This document shows, in pieces, positions 52,753-62,033 of a DNA stretch of 64,000 nucleotides (position 1 is its first letter; each line of letters begins with the position of its first letter). This DNA comes from Brevibacillus brevis (GTDB lineage: Bacteria > Bacillota > Bacilli > Brevibacillales > Brevibacillaceae): the NCBI RefSeq assembly GCF_001039275.2, contig NZ_CP030117.1, positions 2,294,001 through 2,358,000 on the forward strand. Reading direction: 5' to 3'. The position numbers and the translations under genes are program-made. The notes under the pieces are model-generated. The model did not search any database. It was not told the DNA's origin and was given only the letters and a program-made list of their open reading frames with translations.

Positions 52753-53709
52753 GTGATCGTTACATTTTTAGGCACCGGATCAGGTGCACCCACTACGCGA
52801 AGAAACGTGAGCGGGATTGGCTTGCGATTTTTACAGGCAGGCAAGTGGTGGTTGTTTGACTGCGGAGAGGGGACTCAACACCAGCTACTGCGAGCACCGA
52901 TGAAAATTAGTCAATTGGATAAAATCTTTATCACCCATCTGCATGGGGATCATCTGTATGGACTGATCGGACTGCTTGCGAGTCGGTCTTTGCGCAATAC
53001 CGAACCGACTCCGTTAGAGCTGTACGGACCACAAGGGCTCGACCGATATTTTCGCGGTATCATGGAGGCAAGTCCGGTTCATTTACAATATCCTTTGGAA
53101 ATAAAAATCGTCAGTGAGGGAGTAATCTACGAGGACGAAGAGATCGTGGTGAGCTGTCGAATGGCGAAGCATCGCGTGCCTTCATTTGCTTATGCCGTGA
53201 TGGAAAAGGAAAAGACAGGAGCATTTCAAGTAGAACTGGCAAAGCAAGCCGGGGTGCCGTCAGGGCCGTTATTTGGAGCTTTGAAGAGAGGAGAGCAGGT
53301 CACACTTGAGGATGGTCGAGTGTTGGACGGCAAGGACTTCGTTGGAGAGCCGCAGCCAGGACGCAAAATTGTCTTCAGTGGAGATACGGAGCCGAGCCAA
53401 GCGGTTGTGGAACTGGCAAAAGGGGCAGATTTGCTCGTTCACGAAGCGACCTACGCCCATCATGACAAGGAGCTGGCTACCAGAAGCGGACATTCCACAG
53501 CACGCGAGGCGGCTCAAATTGCGAAAGACGCGGGCGTGAAAGAACTGTGTCTGACTCACTTTAGTCCACGTTATGAAGATGAGGACGGAGATTTTTCGAT
53601 GGAGGATTTGTTGGCAGAAGCTCAGCAAATTTTTCCGGCGACCCAATTGGCTGATGATCTTGGCAGCATTTCTGTAAAGCGAGAGAGAAACGATGGGAGA
53701 AAGCCATAA
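52753..53709 (+). CDS. rnz: Ribonuclease Z
   Basis: tRNA 3'-processing endonuclease of 318 aa with a metallo-beta-lactamase fold. It has FLGTGSGAPT at the N-terminus, FDCGEGTQHQLLR, the zinc motif HLHGDHLYG, the exosite-containing middle region, SGDTEPSQ, and the final HEATYAHH and LTHFSPRY motifs. GTG 52753 is chosen since FLGTGSG must lie near the start; AAAGGAGAT is 9 nt upstream. Followed by three co-directional genes. Confidence 0.94.
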   Translation: MIVTFLGTGSGAPTTRRNVSGIGLRFLQAGKWWLFDCGEGTQHQLLRAPMKISQLDKIFITHLHGDHLYGLIGLLASRSLRNTEPTPLELYGPQGLDRYFRGIMEASPVHLQYPLEIKIVSEGVIYEDEEIVVSCRMAKHRVPSFAYAVMEKEKTGAFQVELAKQAGVPSGPLFGALKRGEQVTLEDGRVLDGKDFVGEPQPGRKIVFSGDTEPSQAVVELAKGADLLVHEATYAHHDKELATRSGHSTAREAAQIAKDAGVKELCLTHFSPRYEDEDGDFSMEDLLAEAQQIFPATQLADDLGSISVKRERNDGRKP

Positions 53710-53752
53710 TCCCTGCTATAATGAATGATCACGATGGAGGAGGTGGGGGAGC

Positions 53753-53977
53753 ATGAAGCGGATTACTTTTACAACACCAGAAGAACTCATTCAACATTGT
53801 CAGTCGGAAGAAGTCAGTCTCGTCGTCGAATATCGAGACGATGTGAACAAGCAGCGCCAGGTCATTTTGACGGGAGAGCAGCTTGCAGAGGCAAAAACTT
53901 ACCTGGACTTCTCCAAATCCGAAGCGTATTACCGGAAGGACGGGCTTTTTTACGAAGTGATTGCAGGTTGGAAGTAA
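53753..53977 (+). CDS. Uncharacterised small protein, 74 aa
   Basis: Compact soluble protein starting MKRITFTTPEELIQHC with a strand-helix-strand pattern (VSLVVEYRDDVNKQRQVILT). A GGAGGAGGTGGGGGAG ribosome site precedes the ATG. It lies 43 nt after rnz. Not recognised. Confidence 0.65.
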   Translation: MKRITFTTPEELIQHCQSEEVSLVVEYRDDVNKQRQVILTGEQLAEAKTYLDFSKSEAYYRKDGLFYEVIAGWK

Positions 53978-54003
53978 ACCACATCGTCAGGAGATGAGCA
54001 GAC

Positions 54004-54660
54004 GTGTCTGGCAGAGGGTTCAACAGGTCGATCGCAGTTCGCTACATGATGTTTGTACTGGGCTTGTTCGTTGGTGCATTCGGTACGGTACTGGCTATTA
54101 AAGCAAACCTTGGCGTAGCACCTTGGGAAACCTTTCACATCGGCCTGCAAAAAACATTTGGATTAACGATTGGCCTATGGTCTCAGATCGTAGGAGTCGT
54201 TGTCATTTTCGCCACGTATTTGGTGGCAAAAATCAAGCCTAATTTTGGAATGTTCTTAAATATGATTTGCTTTGGTGTTTTTCTCGATCTTATCTTATGG
54301 TTGGATTTTATTCCTGAGGTGCAATCAATCTGGGCGAGGCTCTTGATGTTTCTTACAGGCGTTGTTGTTTTGGCTGTCGGGATCGGGATGTATTTGTCTC
54401 CTTCTCTTGGAGCTGGTCCGCGTGACAGCTTCATGCTTGCGATGAACGAACGTCTTGGCTGGAGTATCCAGCGAGTCCGCCTTATCATAGAAGTAACCGT
54501 TTTACTTGCAGGCGCTGCTTTGGGCGGACCTGTGTCAATCGGCACGATACTAATCGCGCTATTAACGGGACCAATGATTCAACGGACGATTCCGTTTTGG
54601 CGTCAAGTTATGAGAAAGCAGTATGGTCTGCCAGACCCAGTTGAAAGACAAGCGAGCTAA
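54004..54660 (+). CDS. YczE/YitT-type integral membrane protein
   Basis: Membrane protein of 218 aa with about six helices. The family stretches are GLFVGAFGTVLAIKANLGVA, PWETFHIGLQKTFGLTIG and LGAGPRDSFMLAMNERLGWS, as in the YczE family. In B. subtilis YczE is linked to surfactin production in some strains, but the biochemical role is unclear. Starts at GTG 54004 with CAGGAGATGAG upstream. Confidence 0.82.
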   Translation: MSGRGFNRSIAVRYMMFVLGLFVGAFGTVLAIKANLGVAPWETFHIGLQKTFGLTIGLWSQIVGVVVIFATYLVAKIKPNFGMFLNMICFGVFLDLILWLDFIPEVQSIWARLLMFLTGVVVLAVGIGMYLSPSLGAGPRDSFMLAMNERLGWSIQRVRLIIEVTVLLAGAALGGPVSIGTILIALLTGPMIQRTIPFWRQVMRKQYGLPDPVERQAS

Positions 54661-54787
54661 TCTCCACTCCATTTGCCAGTAACTGTGTAAAAAACGGGAA
54701 AAACGGTCTTGTATAGGCGATGGTCCAATCATCCTTGAGCATTCGCACATACAGTATGATTAGTTGCTGGCAAAGGAGGGAAAGCGA

Positions 54788-54877
54788 ATGAGTCTGTTCA
54801 ACGGAGGATTTGACGACTTTGCTTTAATACTGGTGTTGTTCGTATTGCTCGTTATCGTTGCTTGCTCTTGCGATTAA
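54788..54877 (+). CDS. YjcZ-like small sporulation membrane peptide
   Basis: A 29-aa peptide: polar head MSLFNGGFDDF, one hydrophobic helix, and a Cys/Asp end (ACSCD). AAAGGAGGG precedes the ATG and a terminator follows at 54907. It resembles the 35-aa peptide encoded at 19778. Confidence 0.78.
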   Translation: MSLFNGGFDDFALILVLFVLLVIVACSCD

Positions 54878-54906
54878 CGAAAACACCGGGTAGCTTCGCC
54901 AGGAGG

Positions 54907-54932
54907 GAGAGCGATTTTTCGCTCTCTCTTTT
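54907..54932 (+). terminator. Intrinsic terminator of the YjcZ-like gene
   Basis: GAGAGCGA (54907-54914) pairs with TCGCTCTC (54919-54926), followed by TCTTTTG. Confidence 0.75.
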
Positions 54933-54946
54933 GTTTTGCAAAAAAA

Positions 54947-54969
54947 GCTTCGCCATAGAGGGGCGAAGC
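54947..54969 (-). terminator. Intrinsic terminator of the SpoVIF-like gene
   Basis: GCTTCGCC and GGCGAAGC form the stem; on the minus strand a T7 run follows. Confidence 0.85.
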
Positions 54970-54985
54970 CAAGGGGAGACCTATC

Positions 54986-55258
54986 TTATCCGAGGCGATC
55001 GTGTACTTGTTTTTTTACACTGGACATTTGCTGGTCGGATAATTTGACACCGACCGCCTTGCTGACTTTTTTGATTAGCTCGCTTAATTTCTTGTCGTCC
55101 TTCAAGTCTTTCATGGAGAAGTCTTTGGCCAGCGATCGTACATCACCCATCGTCCATTTTTTCTTGCTTTTCTTGTTAATGGATTTCAATAAATCACGTG
55201 GACTGCCCTTCGCTTTGAGCTTGACTTTTGCCTTTGCTTTTCCTTTTGCTTTTGCCAT
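54986..55258 (-). CDS. spoVIF: Stage VI sporulation protein F-like (SpoVIF)
   Basis: Basic protein of 90 aa. The N-terminus is a Lys/Ala-rich repeat (MAKAKGKAKAKVKLKAKG). A helical domain follows (WTMGDVRSLAKDFSMKDLKD, LIKKVSKAVGVKLSDQQ) that resembles SpoVIF. GAAAGGAGCG precedes ATG 55258. The assignment rests on remembered family pattern; the Lys-rich head is unusual compared with B. subtilis SpoVIF. Confidence 0.6.
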   Translation of the reverse strand: MAKAKGKAKAKVKLKAKGSPRDLLKSINKKSKKKWTMGDVRSLAKDFSMKDLKDDKKLSELIKKVSKAVGVKLSDQQMSSVKKQVHDRLG

Positions 55259-55445
55259 GATGCTTCGCTCCTTTCAAAAGAATACGCCTGCCCTATGCAG
55301 TTATATGGAAAAGCAAGGGAGTTCGCTTGGACAGATTCACGCCGCTATTCGCCTATTTTGCTCAACGTTGTGCAATGGCCCAAACCCATAGGGGGAGCCG
55401 TGACATAGGATGAGTCAGAACGATGCATGACAGGAGGCTAGTGGG

Positions 55446-56378
55446 TTGAAAATTGTCAGCTTTCATCGGGATACGCCGTTTACCGAGATACTGTCAGATT
55501 TGAAAACCAAGGTTCTGACTAAAACCGAGAGACTTCCATGGCGATGCTATGATGACCTTTCTTGCTTGTGTGTCAAACAAAAGATATTTGAGCAGCATGA
55601 GGAGCTTTTTCGAAGGTATAAAGCGATGGTGGAAGAGAACATTACCGTAAGCGTCCATGCGCAAGGGGAGGATGAAATCCCGTGGGGCGTTCAATATGTG
55701 GGAGCACAGAGATTGTGGCGAAAGGGGCGCGGAGCAGGCGTCAAGGTCGCTGTCATCGATACGGGAATCTCCCGCGATCACTTTGACTTGAAGGATCAAA
55801 TAAAGGGCGGCATCCAGCTAGTGCGCGGCAAACAAAATGGACACGGGACACATGTCGCAGGGATTATCGTAGCTGAGATGAACCAAAGGGGTATTGTCGG
55901 AGTTTCTCCAGAGGCCCATTTGTATGACGTCCGTGCTTTTGATCATGAAGGTCAATCATCGTTGTCGACCATTTTGCAGGCCCTGCAATGGTCAATTGCC
56001 AATAAGATGGATGTGGTCAACATGAGCTTTGGCATGCCCCAGTATAGCGAAGCAATGGCGAGAGCAGTTAATCGGGCCCATCAGCAAGGAATCGTACTGG
56101 TAGCTTCGGCAGGCAACGGAGGGGGAGAAGCGGAGTATCCAGCGCGGTACGATGGTGTCTTAGGGGTTAGTGCGATTGATCAAACGGGAAAATTGGCATC
56201 GTTCAGTGCGAGAGGCAAGGGCGTAAATATGAAGGCACCCGGGGTTGATATTTTGTCTACGTGGCCGGGGAATCAGTTTAAAAAGCTGAATGGTACTTCG
56301 ATGGCTGCCCCGCATATTGCAGGACTGAAGGCGTTAGAAATTGGTCGCAAGCGAAAAAAAAGCATAGCGTTCCTATAA
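55446..56378 (+). CDS. Subtilisin-like serine protease without signal peptide
   Basis: S8 family protease of 310 aa. The catalytic triad is intact: Asp in VAVIDTGISRDHFD, His in NGHGTHVAGI and Ser in LNGTSMAAPHIAGL. There is no secretion signal; the first 80 residues are a charged region with a Cys-rich patch (CYDDLSCLC). It could be an intracellular or sporulation protease, or a short pro-region. TTG 55446 has AGGAGG upstream. Neighbouring genes are sporulation-linked. Confidence 0.88.
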   Translation: MKIVSFHRDTPFTEILSDLKTKVLTKTERLPWRCYDDLSCLCVKQKIFEQHEELFRRYKAMVEENITVSVHAQGEDEIPWGVQYVGAQRLWRKGRGAGVKVAVIDTGISRDHFDLKDQIKGGIQLVRGKQNGHGTHVAGIIVAEMNQRGIVGVSPEAHLYDVRAFDHEGQSSLSTILQALQWSIANKMDVVNMSFGMPQYSEAMARAVNRAHQQGIVLVASAGNGGGEAEYPARYDGVLGVSAIDQTGKLASFSARGKGVNMKAPGVDILSTWPGNQFKKLNGTSMAAPHIAGLKALEIGRKRKKSIAFL

Positions 56379-56381
56379 AAA

Positions 56382-56419
56382 AACAGCTCCGCGGCTAAAA
56401 AAGAAGCCAAGGAGCTGTT
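56382..56419 (-). terminator. Terminator between the protease gene and the 108-aa gene
   Basis: AACAGCTCC (56382-56390) pairs with GGAGCTGTT (56411-56419), with GGCT/AGCC inside. On the minus strand a T7 run follows. Confidence 0.8.
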
Positions 56420-56436
56420 GGATTTTCATAAACGAA

Positions 56437-56763
56437 TTATTGATGGATTTTGGTGTCATGGTCTTGCTGGACGCGGAACCATATATTAAGATCGTTAATA
56501 ACACTGGCCAATTCGTGGATCTCGCTGTTCAATTCGCAAGATCTTACGAAATTTTCTTCTTCGGACATTTGTTTGGTTTTTTCGATGATGACCTTCTCTA
56601 CCCGGTGTATTTGATCCGGAATGGTCGCGCGGATTTCTTCCCATTCCAGCAACATATCCGCTCTTTCTACAGTCGAATAATCTTCCCATTCCAGATGCAG
56701 CACGGGAAGTCGTATACCTAGCCGTTCATCATGGATAAATTGATAGCGCAAAGGTGAACTCAC
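56437..56763 (-). CDS. Uncharacterised helical protein, 108 aa
   Basis: Acidic, probably all-helical soluble protein (RVEKVIIEKTKQMSEEENFV; IHELASVINDLNIWFRVQ). Starts at GTG 56763 with GGAGGTGGA 5 nt upstream, and a clear terminator follows. Not recognised. Confidence 0.6.
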   Translation of the reverse strand: MSSPLRYQFIHDERLGIRLPVLHLEWEDYSTVERADMLLEWEEIRATIPDQIHRVEKVIIEKTKQMSEEENFVRSCELNSEIHELASVINDLNIWFRVQQDHDTKIHQ

Positions 56764-56832
56764 TCCTCTCCACCTCCATCATACCAAAAATGAATCAGTA
56801 CGGGGAGAGAAATACACTTGAAAGGAGCAACC

Positions 56833-57285
56833 ATGTCAAAAGGACGTGTTCTTATCGATGCGGATGCTTGTCCGCGCCAGGCTCTCTTAACTGCCCAAGC
56901 ATTGTGCAAGGAGCTCGACTGGATCTGTTTGACCTTTGCCAGCTATAATCATCAAATCGGCAACGCAAATCATGTAACAGTAGATGCCGGCCCACAAGCG
57001 GTAGATATGAAGCTGGCGAACGAAACGAGTTCAGGAGATGTCGTGGTGACGCAAGATATTGGTCTGGCAGCGCTCATTCTCGGGAAGAGAGCCCATGCAA
57101 TGACACCGCACGGGATGGTTTTTGACCCGGAACGGATTGCGTTTCATTTGGAAGAACGAAATGAAAAAGCGAGATATCGGCGCGGGGGAGGTCGTACAAA
57201 GGGGCCTGCTGCTCGCACGCGTGAAGACGATCAGCGATTTGCTGAGTCCTTGCGCTTTTTGATGGAAAGAGGAGATCAACAATGA
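56833..57285 (+). CDS. yqxD: UPF0178/DUF188 (YaiI/YqxD) family protein
   Basis: Cytosolic protein of 150 aa with a PIN-like fold. Conserved motifs are VLIDADACP, VVTQDIGLAALILGK and the tail RGGGRTKGPAARTREDDQRF. Function is unproven, possibly a nuclease-like fold. ATG 56833 follows AAAGGAG. It overlaps the PAP2 gene by ATGA (57282-57285). Confidence 0.88.
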   Translation: MSKGRVLIDADACPRQALLTAQALCKELDWICLTFASYNHQIGNANHVTVDAGPQAVDMKLANETSSGDVVVTQDIGLAALILGKRAHAMTPHGMVFDPERIAFHLEERNEKARYRRGGGRTKGPAARTREDDQRFAESLRFLMERGDQQ

Positions 57286-57950
57286 ATCAGACAACGAGAA
57301 AAAATGGATATGTAGGCGGAGCACTAACGTTTGCTGTTCTTGCTACGATTATGTTTGCCCTCTACGTAGCGGGGAAAGTAGCAGGTATGGATCAAGCTGC
57401 CATCGCATTTGCGGAGGCGATCCGCTCGGAGATTGGGACCGCTTTTTTCCGATTGGTAACCATTCTGGGCGGAGGCATGTTCCTTGTACCAGTAGCGGTA
57501 ATGATGATCGCTGTCCTGTACATAAAGAAATATCGAGTGGAGGCAATGTTTGTTCTCATTTCCCTCGGTGTCAGTGAAGTTGCAAATGAACTCTTAAAGC
57601 TGTTCTTTGCCAGACCTAGACCGAGTGGCGTCAATCTGGTTGAGCTGCCAGAGTCCTTTTCGTTTCCGAGCGGTCATGCGATGATTGGACCAGCCTTTTA
57701 TTGCATGGTTGCATTTTGGATTGCCCAATGGTTTGCGGAGAAAAGATGGTCGTCGCTCGTACAGCCTGCGGTTTTTATTTTCGTAGCATTGCTCGCGTTC
57801 AGCCGTGTGTACTTGGGCGTTCATTATGTAAGTGATGTGCTTACCGGCTTTTTCCTGTCGATGTGCTGGTATTTTCTCCTTCGTCTTGGCTATGAAGAAT
57901 GGATGGGGAGACGAAGCACGGTCGTCGACCCCATACCGCATTCCAGATAA
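57282..57950 (+). CDS. PAP2 family phosphatase (possible undecaprenyl-diphosphatase)
   Basis: Membrane phosphatase of 222 aa with about six helices and the three PAP2 motifs in order: KLFFARPRP, SFPSGHA and SRVYLGVHYVSDV. Members recycle undecaprenyl diphosphate or dephosphorylate phospholipids on the outer face of the membrane. Translationally coupled to yqxD. Stop is 8 nt from the end of the convergent LysR gene. Confidence 0.9.
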   Translation: MNQTTRKNGYVGGALTFAVLATIMFALYVAGKVAGMDQAAIAFAEAIRSEIGTAFFRLVTILGGGMFLVPVAVMMIAVLYIKKYRVEAMFVLISLGVSEVANELLKLFFARPRPSGVNLVELPESFSFPSGHAMIGPAFYCMVAFWIAQWFAEKRWSSLVQPAVFIFVALLAFSRVYLGVHYVSDVLTGFFLSMCWYFLLRLGYEEWMGRRSTVVDPIPHSR

Positions 57951-57958
57951 ACGGCAAG

Positions 57959-58840
57959 CTAGGTGGAATATCCTAATTCACTCATTAAACTCAGCCATTT
58001 TTCTACGCTGGGTTTATTTTTTTTGTCCTTCGGCAAGACGATGTACGCCGAGCGTTTGGGAGGCTTATTGCCAGTTATAATCAGTTCCTTCAAGGTACCT
58101 GCCGCAAGCTCGGCTTTGACGGTAGAGCGTGTTAACAGGCTAACGCCGAGACCTTCTTTGATCAGATCGATGGCGAGCTCTGCTTTGTCTACTGTCAGCT
58201 TGGGGACGTAATTACGCGGCAGTGTCTGTCTAATCCACTCGTTAAAAGGAGGGCCCCAATTCATGTACAGCAGCGGCAGATTGCGCAGCTCGCGCGAATC
58301 GACGTGTGTAGATGCGGCAATGGGGCTCTCTGGACAGCAAACCAAGACAATTTCATCATCCCACGTTGGAATAACATCAAAATTGGGCAAGGATGGGGGG
58401 ACGTACACAATTCCGATTTGAATCACGTTGTCCAGCAAATACTGGATGACATCGGACGAATGCCCTGTCTTGGTGCTGATCGCAATTTGTGGATACCGAT
58501 AGTGGTACTCTTTCAAGATCGGCTCGAGGGTAGAAGTCCAGATCGCGTTTAAGCTGCCGATCGATAAATAATCTTCATAAGGCTGGAGTGAAGCGACTTC
58601 ATTTAGCGCTTCATGGGACAGTTTGAGGATTCTCTCCGCATACGGTAAAAGGGTTAATCCCGCTTGGGTAATCTCAACACTTCTTTTATCACGAATGAAA
58701 AGAGGTTTGCCAACTTTTTCTTCCAGTTGCTTGATTCGCATTGTCACCGTAGACTGGACTAAGTGGAGCATTTCCGCAGCCTTGGTGAAATTTTTCGTTT
58801 GGGCCAATGTGTAGAAAGCGCGTAATTGTTCGAAGTCCAT
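57959..58840 (-). CDS. LysR-family transcriptional regulator
   Basis: Regulator of 293 aa. The N-terminal helix-turn-helix is FEQLRAFYTLAQTKNFTKAA, continuing EMLHLVQSTVTMRIKQLEEKVG. The C-terminal substrate-binding fold ends around DLIKEGLGVSLLTRSTVKAE. ATG 58840 is the natural start. It is divergent from the MFS gene at 58974, which is a likely target along with itself. The inducer is unknown. Confidence 0.9.
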   Translation of the reverse strand: MDFEQLRAFYTLAQTKNFTKAAEMLHLVQSTVTMRIKQLEEKVGKPLFIRDKRSVEITQAGLTLLPYAERILKLSHEALNEVASLQPYEDYLSIGSLNAIWTSTLEPILKEYHYRYPQIAISTKTGHSSDVIQYLLDNVIQIGIVYVPPSLPNFDVIPTWDDEIVLVCCPESPIAASTHVDSRELRNLPLLYMNWGPPFNEWIRQTLPRNYVPKLTVDKAELAIDLIKEGLGVSLLTRSTVKAELAAGTLKELIITGNKPPKRSAYIVLPKDKKNKPSVEKWLSLMSELGYST

Positions 58841-58973
58841 ACAGTTGGAATCCCTCTTATCTAAATATTTGATTACCATATACAAAAATGTTCGTTTCCC
58901 AAATTATACCCTGTTCGCTAAGCTGGGGATATCCTTATTTCATGTGGCTATCGGGAGAGCGAGGGGTATGGGG

Positions 58974-60191
58974 ATGAAGTGGGAATGGTGGCGAGAAACG
59001 CCCTTTTCAGTGAAGCTCTTGTTAAGCACATCTTTTATGATGAATATGGGTTTTTATGCATTAATCCCGTATCTCACTTTGTATTTAACGGGTAGTATCG
59101 GTTGGACACTGGCGATGGCAGGGATTGTCCTGAGTGTCAGACAGTTTTCCCAACAAGGTCTTGCCTTTTTAGGCGGTGTGATCGCGGATGCCTTCGGATA
59201 CAAAGGGGCGATGTTCCTCGGATTGGGCGTACGTGCGATTGGTTTTGCGATGTTCGCTTTTTGTACTGAGACGTGGCACTTTTTTGTTGCCGCGATTCTT
59301 TCCGGTTTGGGTGGGGCGCTGTTTGAGCCTGCTTGCTCTGCTGCCTATGCGATTATTACACCTGAGGCGATCCGAAAAGAAGTATTCTCCCTTCGCAATG
59401 TGCTTGGCAATATTGCGGTTGTCGGTTCCCAAATCGTGGGGACAGCACTCTCGGCTATTGATTTTACGTACATTTCATTGTTTGCAGGGGCCGTCTTCGG
59501 AGTGAATGCCATCGTGATCTTCTTTTTATTCCCACCGATTCGCGCTACAAATACACGGCATAGTATATGGGAAAGTATGTCCTCGGTAGTGAAGGACAAG
59601 CTGTTTGTACGATATACCTTTATTTTGATGGGGTATTATTACTTGAATATGCAGGTATTTTTAACGATTCCGCTGTTTGTTGAGAATGTTACGCATAGCA
59701 AGGTGAATGTAGGGATCGTGCTTTCTGCGCTCTCGCTGTTTGTTATCTTATTTCAAATGAAAGTGACACAGTTGCTGGAGAGTTATCAGCAAAGGCTTAC
59801 CTTGATTGGCATTGGGACGTTGTTTATGAGTGTGGGACTATTTTTGTTCACCTTTGCCGATTCATTGTGGCTCATTCTCTTGGATGTGTTCCTTTTTGCA
59901 CTGGGCACTATGATTGCTGTTCCAAATCTGGTGGATGTCGTTCCTCGTTTTGCTCCCAAGGACTTGGTGGGCGCCTATTACGGCTTCAATGGGTATTCGA
60001 TTGCCATCGGAGGTTCGTTCGGACAAATAGCCGGAGGATGGGTGTACGATGTAGGGCTGCGCTTGCAAACGCCGTGGCTGCCGTGGACCATTTGTTTGGT
60101 CATCGGGTTTTGGGTGGCCTGGATGCTATATCGTATGGAACAACAAACCGGACAAATCGGGAATGATCTGAAGAAAATAGCTCGATCGTAA
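58974..60191 (+). CDS. MFS efflux transporter
   Basis: Membrane protein of 405 aa with about twelve helices. The loop 2-3 region reads GGVIADAFGYKGAMFLGLGV; the helix pattern fits multidrug or small-molecule MFS exporters. I choose ATG 58974 since GAGGGG is 7 nt upstream; an ATG at 58968 is close by. Divergent from a LysR regulator, the usual arrangement for a substrate-induced exporter. Confidence 0.86.
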   Translation: MKWEWWRETPFSVKLLLSTSFMMNMGFYALIPYLTLYLTGSIGWTLAMAGIVLSVRQFSQQGLAFLGGVIADAFGYKGAMFLGLGVRAIGFAMFAFCTETWHFFVAAILSGLGGALFEPACSAAYAIITPEAIRKEVFSLRNVLGNIAVVGSQIVGTALSAIDFTYISLFAGAVFGVNAIVIFFLFPPIRATNTRHSIWESMSSVVKDKLFVRYTFILMGYYYLNMQVFLTIPLFVENVTHSKVNVGIVLSALSLFVILFQMKVTQLLESYQQRLTLIGIGTLFMSVGLFLFTFADSLWLILLDVFLFALGTMIAVPNLVDVVPRFAPKDLVGAYYGFNGYSIAIGGSFGQIAGGWVYDVGLRLQTPWLPWTICLVIGFWVAWMLYRMEQQTGQIGNDLKKIARS

Positions 60192-60277
60192 ATATTTTTG
60201 GGCGAAATGAAACATTTTCCATCGTTCACACGTATATAACGATAGAGAAGATTGGCGCAAGAAAGTGAGGGAATTTT

Positions 60278-60385
60278 ATGGAAGATATGAAAAAGCTAAA
60301 GCGCATGTTGCTTGTAACGAGTTCCCTTGGATTTGCAGTTTTTGCCATGGTAGTCGTTACGGAAATTGTCCGAATCTCATTGTAG
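60278..60385 (+). CDS. Small single-helix membrane peptide, 35 aa
   Basis: Begins MEDMKKLKRMLLVTSSLGF and has one hydrophobic helix ending EIVRISL. GTGAGGGA lies upstream of the ATG and a strong terminator follows. Not recognised; support is the ribosome site, helix and terminator. Confidence 0.5.
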   Translation: MEDMKKLKRMLLVTSSLGFAVFAMVVVTEIVRISL

Positions 60386-60420
60386 CATTGCCAAGCCTAT
60401 TGCATCGCATATAAAACAAG

Positions 60421-60468
60421 AAAAGCTTGCAGTCCCTTCTTGAAGAGGGGGCTGCAAGCTTTTCTTTT
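60421..60468. terminator. Bidirectional terminator before rocE 3' end
   Basis: AAAAGCTTGCAG (60421-60432) pairs with CTGCAAGCTTTT (60452-60463), extended by CCC/GGG inside, with T-runs on both strands. Confidence 0.88.
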
Positions 60469-60472
60469 TAAT

Positions 60473-61861
60473 TTACGCTTCGAGTTTCTTTTTAAAATGG
60501 AATTGGTACACGCATATCGCGATGATCATAAACGGAACTCCGCAGTACAAGGCGATGCGCTGTTCTGGATCGAATGCCAGACTCACGAGAACGAGCAAGT
60601 TCAAGATCAAGGAAATCAAAGGCAGTATAGGGTACAAAGGCGTACGGAACTTCAGATCCTCCAGCTTGCCTCCATTTTTCAGGTAATGGCGACGGAAAGC
60701 GAGTTGTGAAGCGGAGATGGAGATCCAACCCACCTGTGCACCGAGACCAGCGATAGACAACAGTACCATGAACACCGTATCTTCTGCAAAAATACCGGAC
60801 AGAAGAGACAAGAGAGCAATGGCAAACGTAATCAACAAAGCGTTCATGGGAATCCCTTTTCCATTTACGGCCCCAAGCTTTTTCGAAGCCATGCCTTCTT
60901 TGGACAGGGAGTAAAGCATACGAGTTGCTGCGTACAAACCAGAGTTCGCCACAGACAGAAGTGCTGTCAGGACAACGAAGTTCATAATGTCAGCCGCATA
61001 AGGAATCCCAATACTGTCAAAAACGACGACAAACGGACTTTCAATCACACCCGCCTGTTGGTGTGGAATCATCCCTGCCACGATGGCAATCGCCAGAATG
61101 AAGAAAACGAGTGTACGCCAAACGGTCGTACGAATGGCTTTCGGGATCGTCTTCTCTGGATTCTCACTTTCTCCAGCTGCAATCCCGATGAGCTCGGTAC
61201 CTTGGAAGGAGAAGTTCACGGTGATCATCGTCATCAGCAAGCCTGTGATTCCAAACGGGAGAAGCGGGCTTTCTGTAAAGTTGGTGAGCATTGGCGCAGG
61301 CTGACCGTTTTTCAGGTCGATGAGGCCAAACATCGCAGCTCCACCCAAGATGATGAACAAGATGATAGCGCTTACTTTAATGCTGGAAAACCAGAACTCA
61401 GATTCACCGAACGCTCGAGCAGATAAAGCATTTAATAAGAAGAGCACTACACCGAAGATCGCGCACCACATCCAAACAGGTGAGTCAGGGAACCAACGTT
61501 GCATCAGCAATCCTGATGACAACAACTCTAAAGCAACGGTCACGGCCCAACCAAGCCAATACAACCAGCCTACACCAAACCCAAGTGCTGGGCTAACAAA
61601 GCGGGTCATATATGTTTGGAACGAACCCGCCACTGGCATGGCAACTGTCAGCTCGCCCAGACATAGCATAGTCAGATACATGATAAAGCCGCCGACTAAA
61701 TAGGAGAGAATGGCACCAACTGGTCCTGCCTGACTAATTGTATAACCTGATCCGAGAAATAACCCGGTTCCGATTACGCCGCCAAGAGAAATCATAAAGA
61801 GGTGTCTGCTGTTCATCGTGCGTTTCAATTGATTGTGCTGATCCATGTTGCTTTGGGACAT
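60473..61861 (-). CDS. rocE: Arginine/ornithine-type amino acid permease, RocE-like
   Basis: APC-family permease of 462 aa with about twelve helices. The substrate-binding unwound helix reads [40 protein letters not shown] and [20 protein letters not shown] follow closely what I recall of B. subtilis RocE. ATG 61861 has AAGGAGAGGG upstream. It lies downstream of rocR on the same strand and has its own -24/-12 promoter, as rocDEF does in B. subtilis. Confidence 0.9.
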   Translation of the reverse strand: MSQSNMDQHNQLKRTMNSRHLFMISLGGVIGTGLFLGSGYTISQAGPVGAILSYLVGGFIMYLTMLCLGELTVAMPVAGSFQTYMTRFVSPALGFGVGWLYWLGWAVTVALELLSSGLLMQRWFPDSPVWMWCAIFGVVLFLLNALSARAFGESEFWFSSIKVSAIILFIILGGAAMFGLIDLKNGQPAPMLTNFTESPLLPFGITGLLMTMITVNFSFQGTELIGIAAGESENPEKTIPKAIRTTVWRTLVFFILAIAIVAGMIPHQQAGVIESPFVVVFDSIGIPYAADIMNFVVLTALLSVANSGLYAATRMLYSLSKEGMASKKLGAVNGKGIPMNALLITFAIALLSLLSGIFAEDTVFMVLLSIAGLGAQVGWISISASQLAFRRHYLKNGGKLEDLKFRTPLYPILPLISLILNLLVLVSLAFDPEQRIALYCGVPFMIIAICVYQFHFKKKLEA

Positions 61862-61932
61862 ATAACCCTCTCCTTCACGCGAGTATGTTAAATGGATGTA
61901 TGCGTTTTCAGGCGCGATAGCGATATATGCTC

Positions 61933-61948
61933 TGCAAGAATGATACCA
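61933..61948 (-). promoter_or_regulatory. Sigma-54 (-24/-12) promoter of rocE
   Basis: On the minus strand TGGTAT-CATTC-TTGCA: invariant GG and GC with the correct spacing. It lies 72 bp upstream of the rocE start. Confidence 0.82.
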
Positions 61949-61999
61949 AACGAAATACTTTATGAAAATATTATTTTTGAGGTATATACTGCCAAAAAG

Positions 62000-62016
62000 C
62001 GCAAAATCATTCGGCA
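62000..62016. promoter_or_regulatory. Candidate RocR binding site upstream of rocE
   Basis: CGCAAAATCATTCGGCA shares GCAAAA-N-CATT-NN-GCA with the 17-bp site at 63862-63878 in front of rocR. It lies about 52 bp upstream of the -24 element, within the normal range for an enhancer. Confidence 0.6.
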
Positions 62017-62033
62017 GTTGATGCAAAATAATT

